Shown: piece by piece, positions 1 through 10,803 of the stretch
Numbering within the stretch: position 1 is the stretch's first letter
Layout: each line of letters starts with the position of its first letter
Assembly (NCBI RefSeq): GCF_025698545.1
Contig: NC_068570.1
Location: forward strand, 4,960,001 to 5,024,000
Direction: 5' to 3'
DNA from: Gossypium raimondii
Taxonomy: Eukaryota; Streptophyta; Magnoliopsida; Malvales; Malvaceae
DNA length: 64,000 nucleotides
Notes under the pieces: generated by a model
Database searches by the model: none
Told to the model about the DNA's origin: nothing
Seen by the model: only the letters and a program-made list of their open reading frames with translations
Made by a program: the position numbers and the translations under genes

Positions 1-511
1 GAGTTAATTTGAATACAATTTTATAAAATTAGTTATTATAATTGTTGTTGTTGAAAAATCCAAAAAATTTAGATAGTGAAATAAGGTATGAATACAATTA
101 AGTATAAGATTGAAATATTGCTTATTATTATTAATTATCAAGTTAATTTAAAGTACGAGATAATTAATGAATAATTGTAGACATAAATTTAAATGTGTAT
201 AATTTATCGATTAATGTTATTAATTTGAATTATGGTAATACCACTGAGTATTCCTATACTCAGCGTCTGAGTTGTTTCGTCATGCGAGTTAGTAGAAAGT
301 CGATTATCGGTCGGCCCGACCTCAGAGAAACTTTATTGATGTACCTTTGTTTGATAATGTGGCATGTACCTAGGTGATGTATAGGTTAAGTATAAAAGTT
401 TTGTTATTACGGTTGTAGAATGATGTTTAAACTAGTTATAAGTTATCTGATATATCCGGTAATGCTCTGTAACCCTATTCCGGCGACGGTTTAGGGTTAA
501 GGGGTGTTACA
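1..511 (+). mobile_element. 3' part of a gypsy-type LTR
   Basis: The stretch ends in AAGGGGTGTTACA at 499-511, the same terminal sequence (GGGGTGTTACA) that closes the chromovirus LTR at 43890. Just before it is a CCGGCGACGG motif of the kind found near the ends of such LTRs. The start lies outside the window, so neither the target-site duplication nor the length can be given. It appears to have inserted into the LTR that resumes at 512. No coding potential is visible. Confidence 0.55.
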
Positions 512-1763
512 TACTTCCCTAATATATATTATATTTTATACTTTATATTATGTATGTCCTATATATACGTTTTAATTTTCATATATACATACTTACATAA
601 TTTTCATGTATAATAATTTCAAAATGTATACATGCATATATTTTCCATATTTTCATAATTTTATACATATATATACGTATTTATATATCTTTTGTATTTT
701 TATGATTGTGTTAATTTTGTTCATTTTTCATATGTCTATTATTGTTTATTTTCTTACTTTAGTTTCATATTATTTGTTATTTTGCCCGTATGATTATTTT
801 TTATTGTTTATTGTTTATTTGTTTCATTTTATTTACATTGCATCATTATTGTTATTTTACACCTACTTTTACTCGGATTTATCAAAAACGGAAAATTTTA
901 AAAATATAAGTAATACTCGGTATTTGGGATCTTCTAGAGAATTGAGCCCTAACGTATTGGGTTCCGATTTTCTTCGTTGAACCTAAATAATCGAGATTAC
1001 TCTTTTAAAAAATGATAAAAAGCTCGTTATCAAGAATTCAATACGTTGTATCCTAACGCATTGGATGTGACACGTTATTTTCTCGAGACGAGGATTTTTC
1101 GAAATAAATGCAATATTCAATGTTCAATATTTTGAGAAATTGTGCCCTAAAGTATTGGGTTGCGATTTCTTCATTTGATTTAAACAATTGAATATTCTTT
1201 TAAACTTTATTACACGAATTTTTTTTCAAACTCAAGTTTTAAACAATATCGGGAATTAAAAAAGGATCGTGTCCTAACTTACTGGTCGTGATCCCTTTTT
1301 AAATCCAATATAATTAAATATCTTTAAATAAGCATTTTTTATTCGCGTATCGGGAATTCGAGACATTGTGTCCTAACTTACTGGATATGATTATCTTTCC
1401 CGAATAACGTGAAATATCTCATTTTTCTTGAAAATTTTCAACGTTTTAATAAAATGATCGTATTTTTAAAATTCTCCAAAGTTCTCAATTTTCGACATTA
1501 AGACATTAAGTAATCAACTAGGTACCAATTTTGGTCGTATCGAGGGTGCTAATCCTTCCTCATGCGTAACCGACTCCCAAACCCGTTTTTCTGAATTTCG
1601 TGGACCAAACTTGTTGCTTTAATAAAATCAAACCGTTTATTAAAAACAACCACTTTTCGAGGTGATCCAATCACACCTCATAAAAAAGGATTGGTGTCGA
1701 CTCCCATTTCATTTTTCAAAACCCAAGTCGACCCCATTTTTCATCCAAAAAATAGTGTCAACA
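512..1763 (+). mobile_element. LTR fragment of the constant-loop hairpin gypsy family
   Basis: This is the 3' part of an LTR in forward orientation, ending GTGTCAACA at 1763. It matches the family seen at 32117-33507 (reverse) and 44142-46340 (forward). Shared landmarks are the repeated (G)TG(C/T)CCTAACTTACTGG units, a GGTACC block near 1520, a 'gtgctaatccttcctc' block near 1550 and the terminal GTCAACA. No primer-binding site follows, so it is a solo LTR or fragment. Its 5' part is cut by the LTR ending at 511. The open frame at 606-980 is AT-rich low-complexity sequence inside this LTR and is not a gene. Confidence 0.7.
930..1400 (+). repeat. Stem-loop unit array in LTR (five units)
   Basis: Five units about 100 bp apart centre near 945, 1050, 1145, 1275 and 1370. 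Each has a loop close to GTGYCCTAACKYAYTGG. Most are flanked by complementary arms that differ between units, for example GGATC/GATCC plus A and T runs near 1275, CGGGAA/TTCCCG near 1365, and GAAATTG/CGATTTC near 1145. The unit near 1050 pairs poorly. Confidence 0.6.
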
Positions 1764-2265
1764 GGCTTCATTCACAAACAAATCTGACTTACACACTTGA
1801 CTATCCCAGTCCTTTGTGTCAAAGATTTGTTCACCAAATGGAGTCTTCTCCTCCTTCACAGCCTTGGTTGACAACACATCTTGCCTTGTTTCTTTGCTTC
1901 TTCTTGCACAAATAGTTCGTGAGTATAGTTTGCTTGCCTTCATTCTGCCATTTTGGCTTGCAATTCGATAGGCTCACACTTTGCTTATTGTCTTCAATAG
2001 GCTTGCAACTATACAACACACATTGAGCTTTCACATGTTGCTGAACTCACACCTTTGACAGACTCACATCTTTGCATATTGTCTTCAACAGGTGTCTTCA
2101 ACAGGCTCGCACTTTGCTAAGCTTGCACATTTGGAAAGCTCACACCTTTCCTTGAAACTCCTCCTTCAGCTTATTCAAGCTTGTTTGGGGTCTTATAAGT
2201 TTGAGCCGATGTTGAGCAGGGGAAGCAAAATCAATGGTCCCTTAAGACTTTGGCTCGATACCATT
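1764..2265 (-). mobile_element. Internal leader of a copia-like element (non-coding)
   Basis: Next to the LTR at 2266, the reverse complement of 2252-2263 reads TGGTATCGAGCC, close to the initiator-Met primer-binding site used by plant LTR elements. The internal region therefore lies leftwards on the minus strand. It has no convincing frame and contains imperfect repeats of 'ggctcacactttgc' and 'attgtcttcaacagg' (about 1960-2120). It appears truncated at 1763 by, or together with, the neighbouring LTR. It may be a non-autonomous element. Confidence 0.5.
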
Positions 2266-2825
2266 TGTTGGAACAATGGCAACAACCAAACAATGAAACA
2301 CTAAGAGCATAAGCTCTTCAAACAAAGAAGCGAAACATAAAGCATCAAGAGCATAAGCTCTCGGTTATGAAGAGAAAAAAAGAAAAAGAAAGAACAATGG
2401 CGTGACTCTTAGAAAAGAACAAAACGAAACAAAGGAGGAAGAAACAAAACAATTTACTTGCTCACAAGCGTGCAAAGAAGGAAGCAATCTGAGTTTCACA
2501 ACTGATATGCTTAATTTTTCAATAAGAGAAACAATACATTTATAGCCAACTACATCAGTTATTACTACCTACTACCACTAAGTAGCCTAGTAACTTTAAA
2601 AACATTGCTTGTACACAAACAAACCACCTAAACTAGTCATTCAACACCTAAACATATCAAGATGTCATCAGCTTGTTCATTTCCAAGTAGTTTAATCAAC
2701 AAAGAAACTAAAAAGAAAAACTTGCACACAAGCTGATTATGTCAATCAGCACCTAAAAACATCAAAACAATACCAACTTAGTTCATTTTCAACTAAGTAG
2801 CTTAACAAAGAAACTAAAGAGAAAA
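2266..2825 (-). mobile_element. Copia-like LTR, reverse orientation
   Basis: The LTR begins TGTTGGAACA on the plus strand directly beside the primer-binding site complement. A minus-strand TATA box (GGCTATAAATG) lies near 2540. A ~110-bp segment is imperfectly duplicated, with 'caacaaagaaactaaa' near 2696 and again near 2803. The right boundary is not fixed by a TSD and is placed just before the E2F stop codon by eye. Confidence 0.5.
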
Positions 2826-2829
2826 CCCA

Positions 2830-4243
2830 TCATACAGCAAGTATCGTCTTTGACATGTCATCAAGTCGCATGCACTTCAAGCAATGACATGGTTGGCCAA
2901 TTTCAACAGAAGTAGACGATAAGTTTGATGGCAGACCAACACCTTGTATATCTTCAATTTTCTCCTCAATTTCACTAGAATAGCACAGTGAGATAAGAGG
3001 AATTATCAGGAAAGTTTACAGCTTTAGTGCTAGAACGAACATTTATCATGCTATACGACAAGATTTATATCATACCAAACTTTAATCGACAAGAAGCCGT
3101 GGTTACCTGACAAGGTAATCATCTATAGGACCCATTGAGCTTCTAAGGACAATCCGGTATCTCCTTTAGAGAGAATCATCATCCTGCTATAAAAAGAAGG
3201 GTTTGCAATTATGATCGAGCATGGACATGTAAACTGTACATTAATTCTTCAAGCCTTTGAGAATACCTCGTCAGGATCAAGGACTTCCAAAGTGGTTCCG
3301 TGCGGAGCTTTAGTGGCAATCAACATTTCGTTCTAAACAAGGCAACAAAAACAAATAGTTAACAACCGAAAGTAGAAAGCATCCCTAGCAACGGCATTAG
3401 CAATGCCAGGCGACCTTATACCAACTCGAAAACATTAATGAAACATTCAAGCAATAAAAAAAAACCTGGAAACAAGGTAAGCTCTTGATATCTTCCTTGG
3501 TAACAAAAAGGCAATACTCTTCTGAAATCATGCAAAAAATGTAAAAATAATATCTCGAGGGTAAGTAAAGATTTACTTGTTATTAATTTTTGTCTTCACT
3601 TAGGTCCCTCAATCTTTCTTGCATCTCTCTGTACGGTATAGAAAAATCGGTAATACTTTAGCAAACGAAATCGATTTAACTGAGGTAAGAATAACAGAAG
3701 CCGTAATCGCTTTAACCTTATTTGTCCATCTAATCTGTGTTCCTGATTATGAAGGTTTTCAACCTCTGCCTGCAAGGAATGTTACCGTTATGAAGCTTCC
3801 ACTACAAACTTAACTGATACAAAACACAAGATGTTTAATCCGCCATGTTCATGTATTGTATTATTAGTCACGTAAATTAATATGACTCGACAAAGCTGTA
3901 TTCCGATAAGCAAAGTAGCACAAGGCTGCAAGGTGAAAACAGTACACAGATCAAACCATAACAGCTGAAGCACAATCATTAAAGGATTTGAATTTCATTA
4001 ACAATTTGTTCCCAGTTTCACAAAGCATACCTGCAAAGTAGCAACATTCTCATCAACCTCCCCTGGCCTCGAGACATCAAGCCCCCTGACATTAACTAAA
4101 AGATTTGGGTGTTTTCTTAAGTAGGAAACCGTTCAATGCCAATAAGTAGATTAGCAAGGATGCAGATCACACTTCCACTGAATTCTGTTCTTGAGTTTCT
4201 TTTCTATAAGACCAATTCCTTCAAGGATATTGGAAAGTTTGTC
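2830..4243 (-). pseudogene. E2F-family transcription factor fragment
   Basis: E2F proteins bind DNA with DP partners to control S-phase genes. On the minus strand, separated by introns, one reads in order: the end of the winged-helix DNA-binding domain (NILEGIGLIEKKLKNRI near 4240-4172), the hinge and dimerisation region (GLDVSRPGEVDENVATLQ, 4094-4031), the coiled coil (QAEVENL, then MQERLRDLS near 3620), the marked-box core (EDIKSLPCFQ near 3480; IATKAPHGTTLEV near 3300; RRYRIVLRSSMGPIDDYLV near 3150), and a tail ending in TGA at 2830-2832. The N-terminus and most of the DNA-binding domain are absent. Splice sites and reading frames are imperfect, and the retinoblastoma-binding tail is not recognisable. 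Introns show it is a DNA-level copy, not a retrocopy. Family assignment is firm; a functional product is unlikely. Confidence 0.8.
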
Positions 4244-4339
4244 TCAAAGCTCCATAAGAATAAAAGAAAATTTCACACCAACAAACTTGTAATAGTTAAA
4301 AAGGTTTTAATAAAACTAATGGATGGGAAATAAATGTTC

Positions 4340-6110
4340 AATTATCACTAGTTATTATAGCTACTTTAATTCTTGCTATCCCCCAATCCTTGTGAAATGT
4401 CTTAATGTAGGATAGCATGCTAGCAACAACTGCATTAACCATTGAAGTGTCACTCATCACCTAGTAATGAGCATACATATTTTGAGCATCTTATTTGTTA
4501 GCACATAAAATATCTTATCCTGGAGCACATATATCAAGCTGCGAAAGTAGAAACCAAAATATCATTTGTATGAACACAATAAATTATGTATTCTATCAAG
4601 AGATAAAAAAAGATATAATTACCTTTAGTACATACGGATCATATGGATTTGGGCCTTTTCCAGATATGAGGCTAACTTTACAAAGGTCTCCATCTTGCTC
4701 CTCATTAACAGTTTAATAAATTTTACTTTTTTTTTCTCGTGAAAAATAATATGATAAAAAATATTAATATTTAATAGACATACATATAAATTATCCAAAA
4801 TAATGAAACAATCTTAAAAAGTATACCTTCTGTTACTATTGTCTATATACTTCTGAATTTTAATGCGATCTTTTTTCGTCACGTAAACAACAGGTCTATG
4901 AAGCTCATATGATTGATAATCATGTATCTGAGATGAGCACAATATTCCAGCAACATTTGCATTTAAAAGCTCTTTTATTCTTCCTTTTATTTCCCCATCA
5001 CCATAAATAATTTTCCCCTTCACATCTTTTCGAATCTCCATTCTTTTCTTTTGTAGCTGAGATGTTTCAGCTTTGGATTCAACTTCTTTTCCTTTGCTTG
5101 TTCCTACAGCTTTAACAGCGCTTTTAACATATAAACAAATATTTTGTTAGCGTAATTGTTATATACCAATATTAAAATTACAATATAATCTAAATAGAAA
5201 TTTATAGAACACATACTCGGACCAATGAATTAGTTCGCAATAATCTACATCTTTATCCATAAATGAACCGAACCCCTAAATTAAAAAATATATAATAAGT
5301 TAGTACCTTATCATTAAGCTAGTAATTTAATTAGATAATGATGATGTACCTTGATTTGTGTTCCACCTCCTAGCTCAACTTGTGTTATGAATCTTCCACC
5401 AGAATTACATGATCCGACCTCAATAACCCAAAGGAGCTAACCCTCCCAATAGAGTGTAATAATCGTGACCATGATTACACGAAGATGTACAAACAACTAC
5501 ATTTTCTTTCATTTCCAAATATCCTCCCATATTAACTAGATCACATAGATACGAAGAAATATTTGACAAATCATCAGTGTTCAAAGATACCATTATTACA
5601 TCCACCTTATCCAAAGTAACTTTCTTCATAGCATCAAGCAAAGAATTTTTTAAAACTTCAACACTTTTACCAACTATCACTTTATCACCAAAAACTTTGT
5701 AGGATGCTATTTTGGCAAATGGGTTTGCTCTTTGTATTTTAGAATTGAAAATTCCAGAAATATCTTTGAGCCATTTTAGTTCTATTAAAGCTCCAGCAGC
5801 AATGGAAGCACATGCAGTGTCATGACCATTGAGGTCTTCCGGAAAATTGAAATCAACAAATCCTGTCGCTTTAGTTAACATCTTTCCTTTGGTGTAATTT
5901 TCAATAGCCACAATCTTTTTGCATTAAATATCAATTTAATCATCATTTTTATTATAAAAATTAAATTAGTAATAACTGAATCAAAATACATACCTTTTAA
6001 ATGGAATATTCAAGTGGTTGGATTCCAAAATAGGAATATGTACTTATCTTCAAAACATTCATGATTCACGTTTATACCCAAATCAATAATCGTAATTATT
6101 GATTTCGACT
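4340..6110 (-). pseudogene. Subtilisin-like serine protease (S8) fragment
   Basis: Plant subtilases are secreted serine proteases. Minus-strand pieces in family order are: the catalytic Asp region as IIDLGINVNHECFED (near 6090-6040); the His region as NGHDTACASIAAGA (start of the 163-codon frame 5911-5420), where the usual GHGTH is GHDTA; the PA-like segment with KGKIIYGDGE (5041-4814); SGKGPNPYDPYVLK (near 4680-4625) in place of SSRGPN; and a degraded Ser region DTSMVNAVVASM followed by YIKTFHKDW (about 4455-4345). The usual GTSMACPH is broken, and the signal peptide, propeptide and C-terminal Fn3-like domain are missing. It ends about 100 bp from the E2F fragment on the same strand. It is not expected to be an active enzyme. 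Confidence 0.78.
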
Positions 6111-6379
6111 TTTCTTCCACTGAAATTTTTTCTTTGTCTTCAAAGCAATTTTTTCTTCTTCATCCATGATAAATTTTTGGAATTTGAACATGCATGGTGT
6201 AACTGATATCATCTGCATTAATAGAATGGTTAGTGATCCTAACAAGTAATATAAACATAATTATTCAAATTTAATTCAATATTTAACACAATTTTTGAAT
6301 TTTAATTCTAAAACTTGAAAAAACTATATTCAATATACTTTTCATTCCTATATCACTTTTCTTTCCTTTTTTGGTGAAT

Positions 6380-6575
6380 TACAAAAGCAGACAGAGGCGA
6401 ATTCAAAGGGATTGGCAGGGGCTCGGTCCCTCTAAAATGAAAAATTCTCTATTTAAGCCTTTTAAAAATTTTAAATTAATAAAAGTAAAATTACACTTTG
6501 ACCCCCTAAAAATGATAAAATTTTAATTTAATTTCAATCCCCTTACAAAAAAATTTCAACTCCGCCCCTGGAAAT
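6380..6575. mobile_element. Small hAT-like MITE remnant
   Basis: Ends read CAGAGGCGAA on the left and TCCGCCCCTG on the right, a typical hAT-type inverted pair, with CCCTCTAAAATG and GACCCCCTAAAAATGA inside. No clean 8-bp TSD was found. It lies between the XRN and subtilase pseudogenes. Confidence 0.5.
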
Positions 6576-6874
6576 AGGCCAAAGCTCGAACAAAGATATA
6601 ATGTTATTTTTAAAAAATAACTACAATATTTACCTCATTTCCATAAATGTTTGTTGAACTGCAACATGTTAAATTTTAGTTCCCTTTCTTATTGTCAATG
6701 GCTTTAGCCATGTTTGAGCTTGAACCAACAACACCCACTTTGCACGTGTCAAACCTTGGGTTCCATGGCAACCTTGTATTTGATGTCTGGTTCGATGGGT
6801 GAAGATCATTTCTGGTTTTTTGGATTAACTCGAACCTGTTATAAGGCGGTCTGGTTCCAAGGTATTCATGCCAT

Positions 6875-8104
6875 TAGGGGTGAGCATTTGATCGAATCGA
6901 ATCGAATCGAATCGAAAATTTTCGAGTTAATCGAGTTTTCGAATCTCATTTTATCATCCTAACTTTATTTGAAGTTTTCTCGAATCGAGTCGAGTGAGAT
7001 GGAATTCGAATCGAATCGAATCGAATATATTTGTTTGAGTTAAATTTTAAAAAATAATTTTGGGTCCTTGTAACTATTGTCACCCATCGTAATAAAATTT
7101 GTCCACCTTAATCAAATTTTTTATTAACTTTCATTACCTCATAATTTATTTATTAATTTTGTATATACTGGTTAGCTTATTTGTTTGCTTAGTTGTTTCA
7201 ATTATCTCCGGATTCTTGTCACTATGTATTTTGGAATTAAAATATATTAAATATAAAATATGATTTTTAATAAAATTTATTTTAAAAATAAAATTTGAAA
7301 TTGATACCAATATAAAATTTTAACACGAATATTTTATGGCATAATTAAGAATTCAATTTTAATATAAATATTCAATATGACTAAACAATTCAATAATATA
7401 AATAATATAAAATGTGAAATTTAATTTAATAATATAAATAGTATATATAAATAAAATTATTACTATTTATGTTTAGTGATTTTTTTTGGATAATTTTGAT
7501 TTTTTATTTGAGAGTAAAGGGTGAGAAGTAAAAGTTTAGGGGGAAAATAAAAAGTTTTGGGGAATAAAAGTTTGAGGGAAAGTAAATAGGGGGAGTAAAA
7601 TTTTGGAGGGAAAATATTAAAAAAATTGGAGGGAGGGTTTGGGGTAGATGGGAGGTGGGATGGGAAGAGAATAAAAGTTTTAGGGGAAAAGTGGGAGGGA
7701 GTAAAAATTTTGGGGGAAAATAAAAAGTTTTGAGGGTTTTTGAGAGTAAAATTTTGAAAAAAAATGAATGGAAGAGTAAAATTTTGGTGGGAAATAGATT
7801 TTGGGTAGATTGGGGGGTTGGGAGGGGAGGGGAGTAAAAGTTTTGGGGGAAAAGTGGGAAGGAGTAAAAGTTTTGAGGGAAAAGTAAAAAAGTTTGAGAG
7901 TTTAGGGTAAAACTGTAAAATATTATAGTTTGATATTCGAATTATTCGAATTATTCGAGTTATTTGAATTCGAAAACTCAACTCGATTCGAACTCGAAAT
8001 TCGAAAAAAAATTCGAGTTGATTCGAATAACTCGATTCGTTTAACTCGAAATTCGAATTTTTTTTCGATTTTTTAGAGTCGAATCGAATTTTGCTCACCC
8101 CTAC
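6875..8104. mobile_element. Non-autonomous hAT element with 8-bp TSD
   Basis: Inverted ends TAGGGGTGAGCA and TGCTCACCCCTA are flanked by perfect 8-bp copies of CATGCCAT (6867-6874 and 8105-8112), the hAT hallmark. The ends carry TCGAA-rich repeats. The interior has AT-rich DNA plus a minisatellite. No transposase is present. The 225-codon minus-strand frame through it (8140-7463) is low-complexity Pro/Phe/Leu sequence produced by the minisatellite. Confidence 0.85.
7500..7910. repeat. Degenerate minisatellite inside hAT element
   Basis: Irregular repeats of a 20-40 bp motif close to 'gggagtaaaagttttggggg' recur at least eight times with variable spacers. They fill the core of the hAT element and explain the long but meaningless minus-strand frame. 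Confidence 0.6.
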
Positions 8105-9338
8105 ATGCCATAGCTGGGTTTTTTGAATATCAGCTTCCATTATGGCCTATATACGATATAAATGTTACAATGATTATTATCGAGTAAATAATTTTTGAAG
8201 AAGATTTAGGATGTTTATATTACCTTTTCAGGATATTCAACACCCTCTAGAGGGCGTGGGATATGTAGTTTTCCGATAGGGATCTTGAACGGCAACGACC
8301 TGTGATGTAAAAAAAACGATATGAAATCCAACCTTTCCATGATTTCTGCATGCATAGTTTCGAACCGGCTTACATGATAGGTGACGATGATACATATCCT
8401 CTAACAACACCACTACATTAGGTACGATGAACGGTCAGATAAATAATATAGCTAAAACATGAAATGAAACAACGTGACGGACCAACCTTTATGCAGCTTT
8501 TGATTATCAGGCAAAAGTGTTAAAATCTTTGATCCTAAAGTGCTTGGTACAAAGAGTTGATCACTTTTCACTGCATTTCTTTCAGTTTCTTCCTGCTGAA
8601 GATATTGTAAAATGCCATCTCATTGAATGCATATAATATATATAAGTTCACGAACCGAGTTCTATAGATGAAATAAAGTCTCACCGTCAATTCCTTCTCA
8701 AGTCTTAGTGTCTCCGATAAAAGCTGTTCCTCATCGACAAAGGGAAGCTTGCATATGCCCTTAACAAGAAGAGTTCATGCAAAAAATTCATGCATTAATA
8801 ACTGATTCTATAATAATGGGAACCATATTGGCAAGGACATATGTTTTGAGCAACCAACCTGCCATGCATGGCGCTTTCCATCCGTGTCGATTTCGAGATC
8901 TAAGAAAAATGTAGGGTAAGAAAAGAGAAAACATGTTGTGAATCTGTAATAGGAACACTTATACCAGCACCACACGATCCATAACCCAGAAAACGAGACT
9001 AACCTGTAGGATAGAAGTCAATAATTTGGGAATCGGCATCGGTGATAAGTTTTGCATACAGTTTCGGAAGTGCATGAGCACTGCATAAAACCAATAACAT
9101 ATTACGAAAACCGAAATATCGGAAGTTAGTATCCAAATAAGAAGAGGTAATAGGGTATACCTTCTGGGTGGCAATACACTCATTAGTTTATCAAAGGGCT
9201 TAAAAGGCTGACCCTTCTGGAACTTTACACTCACTTGAGAAAGACCCTTCATGTCTGATGAAAATGGAGCATAATAGTAGGGATAATACCTAACATTTTA
9301 ATGGATCTCTCATCACGTAGCAATACTAATTCTAGAAC

Positions 9339-9341
<3 letters not shown>

Positions 9342-9369
<28 letters not shown>

Positions 9370-9371
9370 TG
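9342..9371 (+). repeat. (ATGT)n microsatellite
   Basis: About seven ATGT units directly abut the copia LTR at 9372. Confidence 0.9.
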
Positions 9372-9562
9372 TGAAAGAGTACAGATAACTTTGAATTTTA
9401 TTTACTAAGAAATTGACAAAGAATTACAATGTATTTTATCATTCCTAATCTGCTTCTGTACATTAAGCCTAAGGTATTTATAGAGTCGTAGAAAATAACC
9501 GCTCCATAACAACTTACTAACTAACTCAGCTGACCCTTACTAACAAATACTTATCCTTAACA
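9372..9562 (-). mobile_element. Copia 3' LTR, about 190 bp
   Basis: Read on the minus strand the LTR starts TGTTAAGGATAAG and ends CTCTTTCA, with a TATA-like CTATAAATACC inside. It is preceded by a purine-rich GGGAAGATGGATGAA tract. The upstream polyprotein stop codon overlaps its first bases, as is common in short-LTR copia elements. Confidence 0.7.
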
Positions 9563-10020
9563 TTCATCCATCTTCCCAATGGGTAAGACCCGAAGAAAAT
9601 GTCGAAAACGAGTAAACAATGAGACCGAAAGTAGCTTGGTAAAAACATCAGCAACGTGATCACATGCAGGAACTTCACCAACTACAACTGAGCCATCAAC
9701 AACTTTTTCACGAACAAAAAACAAATCGAGCTCGACATGTTTGAATTTTGAGTGTAACCCAGGATTAGCCGCAACAGCAACGGCACTCGAACTGTCACAC
9801 CAGATATTAGGAATATCAGTAGACACAATATGAAGCTCTTTAAGCAACGAAAGTAACCAAATGACATCACTAGTAACCGCAGCAAGACTCCTATACTCGG
9901 CTTCAGCCGTGGATCGGGAAACTACTGGTTGTTTCTTGGAACACCACAACACAGGAGTGTGACCAAAATAGACACAATATCCAGATGTGGATCGCGGATC
10001 GTCAAAATCCAACCCCCAGT
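9557..10020 (-). pseudogene. Copia RNase H and C-terminal polyprotein fragment
   Basis: The 151-codon open frame shows the Ty1/copia RNase H block: DPRSTSGYCVYFG, then LWCSKKQPVVSRSTAEAEYR, then WCDSSSAVAVAANPG and HSKFKHVELD, ending in the typical tail before the LTR. Everything upstream (gag, integrase, reverse transcriptase, 5' LTR) is gone, cut where the sequence returns to a duplicated piece of XRN exon near 10025. It lies between XRN exons on the same strand. It cannot transpose by itself. Confidence 0.88.
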
Positions 10021-10024
10021 TGGC

Positions 10025-10185
10025 ATTAAATTCAAACTGGAATTCGCTTCCAGCGTGAATGACAAATTCAGTTCATTCATACGTACATACACACACATGC
10101 ATGCATGAATGCAAGTAGGACTAGGACATTAAATTCAAACCTGGATTCCCTTCCAGCTTGAATCACCATTCATTCGTGACTCAAT
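10025..10185 (-). repeat. Tandem duplicate of an XRN exon end
   Basis: The 'attaaattcaaac...ttccag' block at about 10025-10080 recurs at about 10130-10185 with scattered differences. Both copies derive from the end of the XRN exon that encodes SSWKGIQV. Confidence 0.55.
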
Positions 10186-10611
10186 ATAATCTTCAGGCTT
10201 CTTAGACAACCTATACATAAACCCTGTTCCTGGTGTAATGACATTTGAATCAAAAACTTCCCACTCCTCTTTCGAAAATACCAGTTTCCCTTCCATCTCA
10301 AATTGCTTCCGTAATCAATCCTCTTCAGGTTCCTACAATGAACACAAACTTGTAAACCATATCTAGATTCTATGAAATCAAACCATTATAAAAACAAACA
10401 AACGACAATCTCATCGTTGTTCGCTGCGCCAAACCCTCTTGATCTCTGTTGATTCATCTTAGCTCGTGGAGCTACACCATCTACAAAATCCAATAAGATC
10501 AACTTCTAATATACTATTTATTGGTAAAAGTACCATGGAGGCTCTATACTAGGAGTCAAATTGCATTTTGTCTTCTCTATCTGTAAAGAACTGAGGTAAA
10601 ATTAATAAAAC

Positions 10612-10803
10612 TGTATTGTGATTGAATGAATATTCTGAGTTACATCTCTTCTTTATTAACGGTATAGTACTTATAGAGTACCTTGAGTAACTGACTACTA
10701 ACCTCATAAACTACTAACCTCATAACTGTTTTGCATAACAATTTACCAGATACTAAACTAACAGCTACTAACAATGTAACAGACTCTTTATCTATACTTA
10801 ACA
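10612..10803 (-). mobile_element. Copia solo LTR (approximate ends)
   Basis: On the minus strand it begins TGTTAAGTATAGATAAAG and contains TATAAGTACTATACC, much like the LTR at 9372-9562 in size and layout. It sits inside a MITE-like sequence in an XRN intron ('taccatggaggctctatactagg' on the left, 'gagcaaattagtc' on the right). The left end is uncertain and no TSD could be fixed. Confidence 0.5.

Noticed and set aside
606..980. 124-codon Phe/Tyr/Ile-rich frame
   Set aside because: AT-rich low-complexity part of an LTR; a similar frame occurs in the related LTR at 45324-45641.
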